A stretch of 64,000 bases of DNA from Streptomyces sp. NBC_00358 (GCF_036099295.1 NZ_CP107976.1:3162001-3226000), one strand, 5' to 3'; shown: positions 27,363-39,197, numbered from the stretch's first letter. Notes: generated by a model not told the origin, from the sequence alone. Translations and numbers: made by a program.

Positions 27363-30001
27363 ATGCCCGCCACGCACCACACGTCGCCACCCACGACGAC
27401 CACCCCCGAGACACCCAGAACACGCAAGGCCGAAGCCGGTCCCCGTACCCCTGAGAAACCTTCGGCCGCCGTCGGCGGCCCGGCCGCCCCCGGCGCGACC
27501 GACTCCACCGCGCGCTCCACGACCGCCCGTTCCACGACCGCAGGCTCCACGACCGCAGGCTCCACGACCGCAGGCGCCACGAGCGCAAGCTCCACGACCG
27601 GCGGCTCCGCGGTCCCGGGCCCCGACGCCCCCGTCGTCCCCGTCGCCGGTCCGTCCGTGGGCGGCACGCCCGTCCCCGGCACGCCCGTCACGGGCACCTC
27701 GGTCGCCGTCACCCCGGCCCCGGACGCGCCCGCTCCCGTCACCTCCGCCCCGGACGCGCCCGCTCCCGTCACCTCCGCCCCGGACGCGCCCGCTTCCCGC
27801 AGCGCCGCGCCCAAGTCCAAGCCGGCGAGGTCTAGTCCCGGCGGGACCAAGGCCGCCCCCAAGGCGGCCAAGTCCACTCCCAGGACGGGCAAGGCGGCTC
27901 CTGGCACCGGCAGAACCGCCGCCAGGGCGGTCAAGGCCGCCGTCCCCGCCACCCGCGCCCCCGACGGCCCCGTCGCCCCCGTCACGCCGGCGACGGCCGT
28001 CGGGCGCATCCCGGTCCTCGACGTCCGCCCGGTCGTGCAGCACGGGCGCCGTCCGGCGAAGGCGGTGGTGGACGAGGAGTTCGAGGTCTCGGCCACGGTC
28101 TTCCGCGAGGGCCATGACGCGGTCGCCGCGAACGTCGTCCTGCGCGACCCGGACGGCCGCGCGGGACCCTGGGCGCCGATGCGCGAACTGGCGCCCGGCA
28201 CCGACCGCTGGGGGGCCCGGGTGAGCGCCGGCGCCGAGGGCCGCTGGACGTACACGGTGGAGGCCTGGGGAGACCCGGTCACCACCTGGCGGCACCACGC
28301 GGGCATCAAGATCCCGGCCGGGATGGACACGGAACTGGTGCTGGAGGAGGGCGCCCTGCTGTACGAGCGGGCGGTCGCCGCCCTGCCGAAGGGGCCCAAG
28401 GGCAAGCGCGCCAGGGACACGCTCCTCGGGGCCGTCGGCGCGCTGCGCGACACCGGCCGTCCGGTCGCCTCCCGCCTCGCCGCCGCCCTCACTCCCGAGG
28501 TGGACGAGGTGCTGGCCCGGCATCCGCTGCGCGAGCTGGTGACGTCGTCCGAGCCCTTGCCGCTGCTGGTGGAGCGGGAGCGGGCGTTGTTCGGTTCCTG
28601 GTACGAGTTCTTCCCCCGCTCGGAGAACGGCGGGCTCGGTCCGTCGGCACACGGCACGTTCCGTACGGCCGCCGAACGCCTGCCCGCCATCGCGGAGATG
28701 GGCTTCGACGTCGTCTACCTCCCGCCGATCCACCCCATCGGCACCACCTTCCGCAAGGGCCCCGACAACACGCTGTCCGCCGGCCCCCAGGACGTCGGCG
28801 TGCCCTGGGCCATCGGCTCCCCCGAGGGCGGCCACGACGCGGTCCACCCCGATCTGGGCACCCTGGAGGACTTCGACGCCTTCGTCCGCCGGGCCGCCTC
28901 CCTCGGCCTGGAGATCGCCCTCGACTTCGCGCTCCAGTGCTCCCCGGACCACCCCTGGGTGGAGAAGCACCCCGAGTGGTTCCACCACCGCCCGGACGGC
29001 ACGATCGCCTACGCGGAGAACCCGCCGAAGAAGTACCAGGACATCTACCCGATCGCCTTCGACCAGGACATGCCGGGCCTGGTCCGCGAGACCGTACGGG
29101 TGCTGCGCTTCTGGATGGACCACGGCGTACGGATCTTCCGCGTCGACAACCCGCACACCAAACCCGTCGTGTTCTGGGAGCAGGTGATCGCGGAGATCAA
29201 CAGCGCCGACCCCGACGTCATCTTCCTCGCCGAGGCCTTCACCCGCCCCGCGATGATGCGGACCCTGGGGGCCGTCGGTTTCCAGCAGTCGTACACCTAC
29301 TTCACCTGGCGCAACACCAAGCAGGAGCTGACGGAGTACCTCACCGAGCTGTCCGGCGAGACGGCCGCCTGCCTGCGGCCCAACTTCTTCGTCAACACCC
29401 CCGACATCCTGCACGAGTTCCTCCAGCAGGGCGGCCGGCCCGCCTTCGAACTGCGCGCCGTCCTCGCCGCCACCCTCTCCCCCACCTGGGGCGTCTACAG
29501 CGGCTTCGAGCTCTGCGAGAACGTCCCGCTGCGCGTGGGCGGCGAGGAGTACCTGCACTCCGAGAAGTACCAACTGCGCCCACGGGACTGGGAGTCGGCG
29601 GAGCGGGACGGCCTCAGCATCGCGCCGTTGGTGAGCGAGCTCAACGCGATCAGGCGACGCAGTCCCGCACTGCGCCAACTGCGGGATCTGCACTTCCACC
29701 ACGCCGACCAGGAGGCGGTGATCGCCTACTCCAAGTCCGTGACGGACGCGCGCGGTTCGAACACGGTCGTGGTGGTGGTCAACCTCGACCCCCACCACAC
29801 CCAGGAGGCCACGGTCTCGTTGGACATGCCGCAACTCGGCCTGGAATGGCACGAGTCCGTGCCGGTGCGCGACGAGCTCACCGGCGAGACCTACACCTGG
29901 GGCAGGACCAACTATGTGCGCCTGGAGCCGGGAACCCGGCCCGCGCACATCCTCACCGTCCTGCGACCGTCCTCACCGCTGATCGGAGGGTCACCCACCA
30001 C

Positions 30002-30005
<4 letters not shown>
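27363..30005 (+). CDS. glgE: alpha-1,4-glucan:maltose-1-phosphate maltosyltransferase GlgE
   Basis: 880 residues; the ATG follows GGAG by six bases. GlgE transfers maltose from alpha-maltose-1-phosphate to the ends of linear glucans. The conserved part starts near residue 215 ([21 protein letters not shown]) with the N-terminal beta domain, then a GH13_3 barrel: [35 protein letters not shown] with nucleophile Asp595, and [11 protein letters not shown] with the acid Glu. The first 210 residues are Pro/Ala/Thr/Ser-rich with internal tandem repeats, so the protein is longer than the usual 660-700 residues. It is first in an operon with treS (ATGA overlap), mak and glgB, the complete trehalose-to-glucan route. 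Confidence 0.96.
27520..27800 (+). repeat. tandem repeats in the GlgE N-terminal extension
   Basis: Two short arrays lie in the low-complexity start of glgE. A 15-bp unit (CACGACCGCAGGCTC type, encoding TTAGS) occurs about three times near 27535-27585. A 30-bp unit encoding [10 protein letters not shown] occurs twice plus a partial third copy at about 27717-27800. Both keep frame. The encoded region should be disordered. Confidence 0.8.
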
Positions 30006-31723
<1,718 letters not shown>

Positions 31724-31732
31724 AACCCGGGT

Positions 31733-31759
31733 GGCGGGGCGGTTTCTCCCGCCCCGCCC
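31733..31759 (+). terminator. intra-operon hairpin between treS and mak
   Basis: Arms GGCGGGGCGG (31733-31742) and CCGCCCCGCC (31750-31759 region) form a very stable ten-pair stem around a T-rich loop. It lies seven bases after the treS stop and 70 bases before mak, so it may lower readthrough and not end the operon. Confidence 0.65.
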
Positions 31760-31829
31760 TGGGAACGCATGACTCACACCTCGCCCGGTATCCGGGGCCC
31801 CCGGGTCACTGGGGAAAGGACGCGACGCC

Positions 31830-33251
31830 ATGTCGGAAGCCGTAACCCACTCTGCCCCGGCCCCGGTCGCCCGCCCCGAGTTGCTCGCGTCGCTCGATCC
31901 GCTGCTGCGGGAATGGCTGCCCCGGCAACGCTGGTTCGCGGGCAAAGGGCGTCCGGTGACCGGGTTCTCCCTGGTGGCCGCGGTGGAACTGCTGCCGCTC
32001 GGGGACCGGTTGGGCCTGATCCAGTTGCTCGTACGCGCCCATCAGCCGCGCACTCCCGCGCAGGGCGCCACCTCGCATCCCGGGGACTGCTACCAGTTAC
32101 TGATCGGGGTGCGCGAGGCGCTGCCGCCACGGCTCGCGCCGGCCCTGATCGGCCATCTGGAGGAGGGACCGCTGGCCGGCCGCACGGTGTACGAGGCGCT
32201 GCACGACCCGCGCCCCGCCGGTGTCCTCCTGGAAGCCCTGCGCACCGGAGCCCGTATCGGTGACCTGCGTTTCGAGCGCGACGGGCGCCAGGAGATACGA
32301 AAGGACCTGGTGCCCCGCCTGGTGACGGCGGAGCAGTCCAACTCGTCGATCGTCTACGGAGATACGTTCATCCTGAAGGTGCTTCGCCGGATCGTTCCCG
32401 GGGTCAACCCGGATCTGGAACTGCCGCTGGTGCTGGCCCGGGAGGGCTGCGCGCGGGTCCCGGCGCCCGCGGCCTGGATGCTCGCCGACCTCGACGCGGA
32501 GACGTACGTGCTCGGCGTGCTCCAGCCGTTCGTGCAGGGCGCGGCCGACGGCTGGGAACTGGCGCTGCGGGAACTGGCCAAGGGCGAGGACTTCACCGCC
32601 GAGGCGCGGGCGCTGGGCCGGGCCACCGCCGAGGTGCACACCGCGCTCGCCCGGTCGCTGCCCACGGTCACCCTCGGCCACACGCGGATGCGGCCGCTCA
32701 TCGACGCCATGACCGAGCGACTGGACGCCGCCGCGCAGGCGGTGCCCGCGCTCCGGCCCCACGCGCCCGGTCTGCGGACCGCGTTCGAGGCACTGGCCGA
32801 TCTGTCCGCCGAGGGCCACACCTGGACGGCTCAGCGCATCCACGGCGATCTTCATCTCGGCCAGTGCCTGCGCTCCCCCGACGGGGAGTGGTCGCTCATC
32901 GACTTCGAGGGCGAGCCGTCGAAACCGCTCGCCGAGCGCCGTATGCCGCAGCCCCCGGCACGCGACATCGCGGGCATGCTCCGCTCCTTCGACTACGCGG
33001 CCCACTCCGTCCCGCAGGCCCCCGGCGCCTCGGGGACGCCTCTGGCATCCGGCTGGGCCGACGCCTGCCGGGCCGCCTACTGCACCGGATACGCCGAGGT
33101 CAGCGGCCTCGACCCGCGCATGGACCCCGTCCTGCTGCGCGCTTTCGAGACGGACAAGGCGGTGTACGAGGTCGTGTACGAGGCCCGGCACCGCCCGGAC
33201 TGGCTGCCGGTTCCGATGGCGGCGGTACGGCGGCTGGCCGCGCCCCTCTGA
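31830..33251 (+). CDS. mak: maltokinase (Pep2/Mak)
   Basis: 473 residues, ATG start at 31830 after GGGGAAAGGA. The enzyme phosphorylates maltose to alpha-maltose-1-phosphate, the GlgE donor. The N-terminal cap (about 1-125) contains [20 protein letters not shown], characteristic of the family. The kinase-like fold follows, with [20 protein letters not shown], the conserved Lys in FILKVLRR, catalytic [11 protein letters not shown] and metal-binding [18 protein letters not shown]. The C-terminal helix bundle ends [20 protein letters not shown], as in characterised maltokinases. It lies in the glgE-treS-mak-glgB operon, between treS and glgB. Soluble and cytosolic. Confidence 0.96.
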   Translation: MSEAVTHSAPAPVARPELLASLDPLLREWLPRQRWFAGKGRPVTGFSLVAAVELLPLGDRLGLIQLLVRAHQPRTPAQGATSHPGDCYQLLIGVREALPPRLAPALIGHLEEGPLAGRTVYEALHDPRPAGVLLEALRTGARIGDLRFERDGRQEIRKDLVPRLVTAEQSNSSIVYGDTFILKVLRRIVPGVNPDLELPLVLAREGCARVPAPAAWMLADLDAETYVLGVLQPFVQGAADGWELALRELAKGEDFTAEARALGRATAEVHTALARSLPTVTLGHTRMRPLIDAMTERLDAAAQAVPALRPHAPGLRTAFEALADLSAEGHTWTAQRIHGDLHLGQCLRSPDGEWSLIDFEGEPSKPLAERRMPQPPARDIAGMLRSFDYAAHSVPQAPGASGTPLASGWADACRAAYCTGYAEVSGLDPRMDPVLLRAFETDKAVYEVVYEARHRPDWLPVPMAAVRRLAAPL

Positions 33252-33295
33252 TCCCCCCGCTTTCCCCAGCTCACCCTCCCGAGGAGGCCCCGCCC

Positions 33296-35884
33296 GTGAC
33301 GCCCCGCCCCCCGTCCGATGAGAGTCCGAAGAAGAACGGCGCGAAGAAACCGGCCGCCGCCGAGAACGACACCACCGAGAGGCCGGCCAAGAACACGGAG
33401 GCCAAGAAGGCAGAGGTCAAGAAGGCGGCCAGGAGAGCGGCCGAGGGGAAACCGGCGGGCAGGAGGTCCGCCGCCGGCAGGAAGGCCGGCTCGAAGAAGG
33501 ACGCGGTCACCGGGAAGCCGTCCGTGACCGGGACGTCCGCACCGTCCAGGACGACCGTCTCCGCCCAGCGGACCGCCGGGAGCGCCGCCACGCAGGCCGT
33601 GGGGAAGCTTCCGAGAAAGGGCGCGACAGCCGTGGCGAAGATCCCGGAACCCACGGCGGACGAGATCGGGCCCGGACCCGCCGCGACCCGTCCCGGATTC
33701 GCCGGTGTCGGCCCGGAGGACCGGCGGCGACTGCTCGACGGTACGCACCACGATCCGCACGGGGTGCTGGGCGCCCATCCGATACCGGACGGTGTCGCCT
33801 TCCGGGTCTTCCGCCCGTACGCGCTCGGGGTCACCGTCGTCACCGGCGACCTGCGCGCCGAACTGCGCGACGACGGGGACGGTTTCTTCTCCGGGGCGCT
33901 GCCGCTGCGCGCGGTCCCTGACGCGTACCGGCTGCTCGTGGCCTACGAGGGGTCGGTGCTGGAGACCGAGGATCCGTACCGGTTCCTGCCGACGCTCGGC
34001 GAGCTGGACCTGCATCTGCTCGGCGAGGGCCGGCACGAGGAACTGTGGCGGGCACTCGGCGCCGAACCGATGGAGCGACAGGGCGTCGCCGGAACCCGCT
34101 TCACCGTGTGGGCGCCGAACGCGCTCGGTGTCCGGCTGGCCGGCGGCTTCAACTTCTGGGACGGCACCGGGTATCCGATGCGCTCGCTCGGCTCGTCCGG
34201 AGTGTGGGAGCTGTTCGTGCCGGGCACGGGCGAGGGCGAGCTCTACAAGTTCGACATCACGCGCCCCGACGGTTCCCGCACCCTGCGCGCGGACCCGATG
34301 GCCCGCCGAACCGAGGCCCCGCCCCACACGTCCTCGATCGTCCACGCGTCCCACCATGTGTGGCAGGACGCGGAATGGATGGCCCGACGGGCCGCCAGGC
34401 CCGCTCACGAGGCGCCGTTCTCCGTCTACGAGATACATCTGCCGTCCTGGCGACCGGGTCTGACCTACCGTCAACTGGCCGACCAGCTCCCGGCCTACGT
34501 CTCGGACCTCGGCTTCACCCATGTCGAGCTGATGCCCGTCGCCGAGCACCCCTTCGGCGGCTCGTGGGGCTATCAGGTCACCGGGTTCTACGCCCCCACC
34601 GCCCGCCTGGGCACCCCCGACGACTTCAAGCACCTCGTCGACGCCCTGCACCGGGCCGGCATCGGCGTCCTCATGGACTGGGTCCCCGCCCACTTCCCCC
34701 GCGACGACTGGGCACTGGCCGAATTCGACGGACGCCCGCTCTACGAACACGCCGACCCGCTCCGCGCCGACCACCCCGACTGGGGCACCCTGGAGTTCGA
34801 CTACGGCCGCCGCGAGGTCCGCAACTTCCTCGTCGCCAACGCCACCTACTGGTGCGAGGAGTTCCACGTCGACGGCCTGCGCGTCGACGCCGTCGCCTCC
34901 ATGCTCTACCTCGACTACTCCCGCGAACCCGGCCGGTGGACCCCCAACGAACACGGCGGCCGGGAGAACCTCGACGCCGTCGCCTTCCTTCAGGAGATGA
35001 ACGCCACCGTCTACCGCCGCAACCCCGGCGTCGTCACCATCGCCGAGGAGTCCACCGCCTGGGACGGCGTCACCCGGGCCACCCACCACATCGGCCCCGG
35101 AGGCTTCGGCGGCCTGGGGTTCGGGCTGAAGTGGAACATGGGCTGGATGCACGACTCGCTGGACTACATGTCCCACGAGCCGGTCCACCGCAAGTACCAC
35201 CACGACGAGATGACCTTCTCGATGGTGTACGCGTACAGCGAGAACTACGTCCTGCCGATCTCCCACGACGAGGTCGTGCACGGCAAACGCTCACTCGTCT
35301 CCAAGATGCCCGGCGACTGGTGGCAGCAGCGCGCCAACCTGCGCGCCTATCTCGCCTTCATGTGGGCCCACCCGGGCAAACAGCTCCTCTTCATGGGGCA
35401 GGAGTTCGCCCAGGGCGCCGAGTGGTCCGAAGCCCACGGCCCCGACTGGTGGCTCCTCGACCCCGCGTACGGCGCCGAACCCGACCACCGCGGCGTCCGC
35501 GACCTGGTCCGCGACCTCAACACCGCCTACCGGCAGCAGCCGGCGCTGTGGGAGCGCGACACCGATCCCTCCGGCTTCACCTGGATCACCGGGGACTCCG
35601 CCGACGACAACGTGTTCGCGTTCCTGCGCCACGCCGCCGACGGCACTCCGCTGCTCGCCGTCTCCCACTTCTCCCCCGCCGTCCGGCACGGCTACCGCCT
35701 CGGCGTCCCCGAGGACATCCCCGCCTGGCACGAGGTCCTCAACACCGACGCCCTTCGCTACGGCGGAAGCGACGTCACCAACCCGGACCCCGTCAAACCG
35801 GAACCCCAGGGCTGGCACGGCCGTCCGGCCAGCATCCAGCTCACGCTGCCGCCCCTCGCGACGGTGTGGCTGCGGCCCGCCTAG
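33296..35884 (+). CDS. glgB: 1,4-alpha-glucan branching enzyme GlgB
   Basis: 862 residues from a GTG eight bases after GAGGAGG. It introduces alpha-1,6 branches into GlgE-made linear glucan. The first 120 residues are Lys/Ala-rich ([26 protein letters not shown]), a basic disordered tail not found in ordinary GlgB. Then come two CBM48-type domains (about 140-380; [31 protein letters not shown]) and a GH13_9 barrel with [23 protein letters not shown] (Asp531), [11 protein letters not shown] (Glu584) and [12 protein letters not shown]. The C-terminal beta domain ends [12 protein letters not shown]. It is the last gene of the operon, followed by a strong terminator. Confidence 0.96.
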   Translation: MTPRPPSDESPKKNGAKKPAAAENDTTERPAKNTEAKKAEVKKAARRAAEGKPAGRRSAAGRKAGSKKDAVTGKPSVTGTSAPSRTTVSAQRTAGSAATQAVGKLPRKGATAVAKIPEPTADEIGPGPAATRPGFAGVGPEDRRRLLDGTHHDPHGVLGAHPIPDGVAFRVFRPYALGVTVVTGDLRAELRDDGDGFFSGALPLRAVPDAYRLLVAYEGSVLETEDPYRFLPTLGELDLHLLGEGRHEELWRALGAEPMERQGVAGTRFTVWAPNALGVRLAGGFNFWDGTGYPMRSLGSSGVWELFVPGTGEGELYKFDITRPDGSRTLRADPMARRTEAPPHTSSIVHASHHVWQDAEWMARRAARPAHEAPFSVYEIHLPSWRPGLTYRQLADQLPAYVSDLGFTHVELMPVAEHPFGGSWGYQVTGFYAPTARLGTPDDFKHLVDALHRAGIGVLMDWVPAHFPRDDWALAEFDGRPLYEHADPLRADHPDWGTLEFDYGRREVRNFLVANATYWCEEFHVDGLRVDAVASMLYLDYSREPGRWTPNEHGGRENLDAVAFLQEMNATVYRRNPGVVTIAEESTAWDGVTRATHHIGPGGFGGLGFGLKWNMGWMHDSLDYMSHEPVHRKYHHDEMTFSMVYAYSENYVLPISHDEVVHGKRSLVSKMPGDWWQQRANLRAYLAFMWAHPGKQLLFMGQEFAQGAEWSEAHGPDWWLLDPAYGAEPDHRGVRDLVRDLNTAYRQQPALWERDTDPSGFTWITGDSADDNVFAFLRHAADGTPLLAVSHFSPAVRHGYRLGVPEDIPAWHEVLNTDALRYGGSDVTNPDPVKPEPQGWHGRPASIQLTLPPLATVWLRPA

Positions 35885-35899
35885 GGCGTGTGCCGTACT

Positions 35900-35942
35900 C
35901 CTCGGCCGTCCCCGCCGGCTTGGCGGGCGGGGACGGCCGAGG
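35900..35942. terminator. bidirectional terminator between glgB and the HelD-like gene
   Basis: Arms CCTCGGCCGTCCCCGCC (35900-35916) and GGCGGGGACGGCCGAGG (35926-35942) pair perfectly over 17 bases with a nine-base loop between convergent genes. Confidence 0.9.
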
Positions 35943-35971
35943 TCATGGAGGGGCGGGCCCCCGGCGTCGCG

Positions 35972-38290
35972 TCACTCCAGGCCGGTGCCCCTCAGCGACG
36001 CGGGCAGTTCCCCGGTGTGCAGGACGCCCAGGGTCTGGGTGGCCCGGGTCAGCGCCACGTACAGGTCGCTCGTCCCGTACGACGCGGGCTCCACCACCAG
36101 TACGGAGTCGAACTCCAGCCCCTTGGCCTGCCGGGGGTCGAGGAGCACCACCGCGCGGGTCAGGTCCGGCTCCTGCCCCACCGTCACCCCGTCCAGCCGG
36201 CCGGCGAGCGCGGCGTGCAGGGCACGCGGCGCGATCACCGCGAGCCGCCCCTCGGCCGGGGTCAGCTCGGCGACGGCCTTGGCGACCGCGCCGGGCAGAT
36301 CGTCCCCGGCGTCCCGGGCCCAGGGCCGTATTCCCGTGGAACGGACGGAGCGCGGCGGCTCGAACCCGGGGCGCTCGGCCCGCACCACACCGGCGGCGAC
36401 GTCCATGATCTCGGACGGGGTGCGGTAGTTGACGCCGAGCCGCGTGTGCTCCCAGCGGTCGTCGACGTACGGGGAGAGGATCTCCTCCCACGAGCCGACC
36501 CCCGCCGCCTCCGCCGTCTGCGCGGGGTCGCCGACGAGCGTCATCGACCGGGTGGGGCTGCGCCGCATCAGCAGCCGCCACGCCATGGGCGACAACTCCT
36601 GCGCCTCGTCGACGATGATGTGGCCGAAGGCCCAGGTCCGGTCGGCGGCGGCGCGTTCCGCCGCGCTGCGGTGGTCGTCCTCCTCGTGCCGTTCGGCCAT
36701 CCGCTCGGCGTCGATGATGTTGTGCGCCGACAGGATCTCGGAGTCCTCCTCGTCCTTGTCGTCGAACTCGTAGGTCCGCGAGGCGTAGGAGACGTCCAGC
36801 ACGCCCTGCGCGTAGGCGACCTGGGTACGGCGCTCCTGGTCGGCCTGCGCCCGGGCGACCCGGTCGTCCTCGCCGAGGAGTTCGGCCGCCTCGTCCAGCA
36901 GCGGGACGTCCGCGGCGGTCCAGTCGGCGGGACCGGTCAGCGGGCGGTGGATCGCCGCCGCGTCCTCGTCACGGACATGGCCGTACGGGTCGGCCAGGAA
37001 GTCGGCGACCAGTCGGCGCGGGGTCAGCCTCGGCCACAACTGATCGACGGCCGCCCAGACTTCGGGGTTCTCGGCGAGTTCGTCGCGGATCTGGGTGATG
37101 TCGCTCGGGTCGAGGAGGTTGGAGCCGTCGAAGGGGTCCGTACCGATGCGCTCGGCCAGCATGTCGGTGAGCGAGTTGAGGATGTGGCCCTCGAAGTGCT
37201 CGCGGGCCACGTTGTGGGGCAGGTCGGCCGCGCGGGTGCGCTCCCGGGCCACCTGGACCAGACCCGCGTCGAGCATCAGGACGTCCCGGTCGTGCTCGAT
37301 CGCGATGACCGGGTCGGGGAGGGCCTGGCGGTCCCGGACGACCCCGGCGAGGACGTCGGCCATCTCGGCGCGGCCCTTCACGGCGGCCGCCTCGGGGGTG
37401 TCGACGGCTGTGGCGTGGACTCCGGGGAAGAGTTCGCCCACGGTCGACAGGAGTACGCCGGTCTCGCCGAGCGAGGGCAGCACCTCGCCGATGTAGCCGA
37501 GGAAGGCCGGGTTCGGGCCGACGATCAGGACGGCCCGCTTGGCGAGCAGCTCGCGGTGTTCGTACAGCAGGTACGCGGCGCGGTGCAGGGCGACGGCCGT
37601 CTTGCCGGTGCCGGGGCCGCCCTCGACGACCATGATGCCCCGGTGCGGCGCGCGGATGATCCGGTCCTGTTCGGCCTGGATGGTCTGCACGATGTCGCTC
37701 ATCCGGCCGGTGCGGGCCGAGTTGAGCGCGGCGAGGAGCACGGCGTCGCCGGTCGGGTCCTCGTGGCCGGTGCGTACGCGGTCGCCGAGGTCGAGGATCT
37801 CGTCGTGCAGGTCGGTGACGTGCCGGCCCTCGGTGCCGATGTGCCGGCGGCGGCGCAGGCCCATCGGGGTGTGACCGGTGGCCAGGTAGAAGGGACGGGC
37901 GACCGGGGCCCGCCAGTCGACGAGGATCGGAGTGCGCTCGATGTCGTCGGCGCGGATGCCGATCCGGCCGATGTGGTGGCTGACGCCCGCGGAGGGCTCC
38001 TCTTCCCCTGCTCCCCCTGCGGACTCCACAGGGGTCAGGTCGATGCGGCCGAAGCAGAGCGAACCGTCCACGGCGTTCAGCGCCGCCAGCAGCCCCGATC
38101 GTTCGGCGACCAGGACATCCCTTTCGAGCCGGGCCTGCATGGGCGTGTTGCCCTGGGCGAGCGCGTCCTCGACGGAGGCTTCCGTGAACCCGCGCAAGGC
38201 GTCCACACGCGCGTACAACCCGTCGATGAATTCCTGCTCGCTTCGCAGTTCATCATCGGGGAATTCTGTCTGCGATCCCTTGTTTGACAA
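35972..38290 (-). CDS. UvrD-like ATPase of the HelD/HelR RNA polymerase recycling family
   Basis: About 772 residues. The TTG at 38290 is preferred: GGGAG lies five bases upstream, and the GTG at 38302 adds only four residues. An N-terminal coiled-coil arm (about 10-75, DELRSEQEFIDGLYARVDAL) and a domain ending TPILVDWRAPVARPFYLATG precede the helicase core, as in HelD. The core has Walker A GGPGTGKTAVALHR, Walker B IIVDEAQELSPMAWRLL and motif VI VALTRATQTLGVL. HelD proteins pull stalled RNA polymerase off DNA or RNA, and the HelR branch in Streptomyces also removes rifamycin. I could not find the rifamycin-associated element upstream, so HelR function is not claimed. A candidate small RNA starts divergently within 30 bases. 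Confidence 0.9.
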   Translation of the reverse strand: MSNKGSQTEFPDDELRSEQEFIDGLYARVDALRGFTEASVEDALAQGNTPMQARLERDVLVAERSGLLAALNAVDGSLCFGRIDLTPVESAGGAGEEEPSAGVSHHIGRIGIRADDIERTPILVDWRAPVARPFYLATGHTPMGLRRRRHIGTEGRHVTDLHDEILDLGDRVRTGHEDPTGDAVLLAALNSARTGRMSDIVQTIQAEQDRIIRAPHRGIMVVEGGPGTGKTAVALHRAAYLLYEHRELLAKRAVLIVGPNPAFLGYIGEVLPSLGETGVLLSTVGELFPGVHATAVDTPEAAAVKGRAEMADVLAGVVRDRQALPDPVIAIEHDRDVLMLDAGLVQVARERTRAADLPHNVAREHFEGHILNSLTDMLAERIGTDPFDGSNLLDPSDITQIRDELAENPEVWAAVDQLWPRLTPRRLVADFLADPYGHVRDEDAAAIHRPLTGPADWTAADVPLLDEAAELLGEDDRVARAQADQERRTQVAYAQGVLDVSYASRTYEFDDKDEEDSEILSAHNIIDAERMAERHEEDDHRSAAERAAADRTWAFGHIIVDEAQELSPMAWRLLMRRSPTRSMTLVGDPAQTAEAAGVGSWEEILSPYVDDRWEHTRLGVNYRTPSEIMDVAAGVVRAERPGFEPPRSVRSTGIRPWARDAGDDLPGAVAKAVAELTPAEGRLAVIAPRALHAALAGRLDGVTVGQEPDLTRAVVLLDPRQAKGLEFDSVLVVEPASYGTSDLYVALTRATQTLGVLHTGELPASLRGTGLE

Positions 38291-38313
38291 TTCCGCTCCC
38301 ACCCAGATATACT
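38284..38313 (+). promoter_or_regulatory. near-consensus vegetative promoter, plus strand
   Basis: TTGACA (38284-38289) and TATACT (38308-38313) are separated by 18 bases, an unusually good match to the HrdB/sigma-70 consensus for a Streptomyces genome. The predicted start is A38320. The -35 box overlaps the start codon of the divergent HelD-like gene. No protein gene lies downstream on this strand before the terminator at 38378. Confidence 0.8.
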
Positions 38314-38319
38314 GCGCCT

Positions 38320-38412
38320 ACTGAACTTCTTCGCGACTTCTCACTTCGAAGTCGCGAATCATCGAATATACGCAGCGAAATCCCCCGGGCGCAATTGCCC
38401 AGGGGATTTTTT
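38320..38412 (+). ncRNA. candidate small RNA of about 93 nt with two hairpins
   Basis: The transcript predicted from the promoter at 38284-38313 would begin at A38320. Its first hairpin has 11 perfect pairs (TTCGCGACTTC at 38330-38340, GAAGTCGCGAA at 38348-38358, seven-base loop). About 20 unpaired bases follow. It ends in an intrinsic terminator (38378-38409) with a run of six T, a rare feature in this GC-rich window. No start codon with a ribosome site is present inside. The neighbouring genes (HelD-like and thioredoxin) are both on the other strand, so this is not a leader of either. The function is unknown. I do not recognise a named RNA family: the loops lack the C-runs of 6C RNA. Confidence 0.65.
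38378..38412. terminator. intrinsic terminator with T-run
   Basis: Stem AAATCCCC-C-GGGC with GCCC-A-GGGGATTT around the loop GCAATT, followed on the plus strand by six T. It ends the candidate small RNA. On the minus strand it lies 28 bases past the thioredoxin stop and, with A-rich and T-rich flanks, can serve that operon too. Confidence 0.85.
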
Positions 38413-38439
38413 GTCTGCCGGGTCGTCTGCCGGGTGCGA

Positions 38440-38772
38440 TCAGATCACGTCGGACAGCTCCTGGAGCAGCCGGCGCTTCGCCCGGGCGCCGACCATCGAC
38501 TTCACGGGCTCACCACCCCGGAAGACCATGAACGTCGGCATCGACAGCACGCCGTACGCCAACGTCGTCTCCGGATTGGTGTCCACGTCGAGCTGGACCA
38601 CCTTGAACCGGTCGCCCTCCTCGAAGGCCAGCTCGCTGAGCACCGGTCCCATCTGCCGGCACGGCGGACACCAGTCGGCCGTGAACTCCACCAGCACGGG
38701 CAGATCCGACCCGATCACCTCCGTCCGGAAGTCCGCGTCCGTCACCTCGGCCACGCCTGCCGCCCTGATCAT
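38440..38772 (-). CDS. trxA: thioredoxin
   Basis: 110-residue cytosolic thioredoxin. The active site WCPPC (Cys35 and Cys38) departs from the usual WCGPC, with Pro in place of Gly, which tends to change the redox potential. The cis-Pro loop MPTFMVFRGG and the FTADW lead-in are standard. It would reduce disulfides using thioredoxin reductase, which is not in the window. It overlaps the MerR regulator gene by four bases (ATGA), so the two are co-translated from the MerR promoter. Expression is therefore probably controlled by that regulator. The shared terminator lies at 38378-38412. Confidence 0.95.
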   Translation of the reverse strand: MIRAAGVAEVTDADFRTEVIGSDLPVLVEFTADWCPPCRQMGPVLSELAFEEGDRFKVVQLDVDTNPETTLAYGVLSMPTFMVFRGGEPVKSMVGARAKRRLLQELSDVI

Positions 38773-39197
38773 CGCGTCCGCCCTCCCAGTTCACACACGG
38801 GTTCCGGACCGCCCGGAACCTCCGCGTCGGCCGCCAGCTCGTCGCGCGCCCGTTCCGCCCGCGCCAGTTGCTCGCCCACCTGCGCGCGCACCGTCCGCAG
38901 CTCGTCGATCAGCCCGTCGAGCTCGCCGAGCTTGCGCCGGTAGACCTCCAGGGACGCCGGGCACGAGTCGCCCTCGGGATGCCCGGCCCGCAGACACTCC
39001 ACGAAGGGCCGCGTCTCCTCCAGGTCGAACCCGAAGTCCTGCAGCGTCCTGATCTGCCGGAGCAGCCGCAGGTCGTCCTCGTCGTACGTCCGGTACCCGT
39101 TCCCGCCCCGCCGCGCGGGCAGCAGCCCGCGGGACTCGTAGTAGCGCAGAGTCCGCGTGGTCGTCCCGGCCCGCGCGGCCAGCTCGCCGATTCGCAT
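38769..39197 (-). CDS. MerR-family regulator of the thioredoxin operon
   Basis: 142 residues. A MerR winged helix (1-70: MRIGELAARAGTTTRTLRYY, ESRGLLPARRGGNGYRTY) is followed by a coiled-coil dimerisation helix (about 85-125). Two cysteines, Cys68 and Cys79, with His73 between them (the stretch ECLRAGHPEGDSCP) sit where MerR proteins bind metals or sense thiols, so a redox or metal signal is likely. The ATG is placed exactly six bases after a -10 box, so the mRNA is probably leaderless. The operator sits in a 19-bp spacer as in SoxR and MerR. Co-transcription with trxA suggests thiol stress control. Confidence 0.93.
   Translation of the reverse strand: MRIGELAARAGTTTRTLRYYESRGLLPARRGGNGYRTYDEDDLRLLRQIRTLQDFGFDLEETRPFVECLRAGHPEGDSCPASLEVYRRKLGELDGLIDELRTVRAQVGEQLARAERARDELAADAEVPGGPEPVCELGGRTR

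Noticed and set aside
38320..38412. 6C RNA or Ms1-type RNA for the candidate small RNA
   Set aside because: The loops lack the C-runs that define 6C RNA, and the length is far below that of Ms1.
38303..38440. Rifamycin-associated element upstream of the HelD-like gene
   Set aside because: I looked for the 19-bp imperfect palindrome of the GGGGCTTGCGGCAAGGCCC type that I recall for HelR genes and did not find it; rifamycin induction is therefore not claimed.
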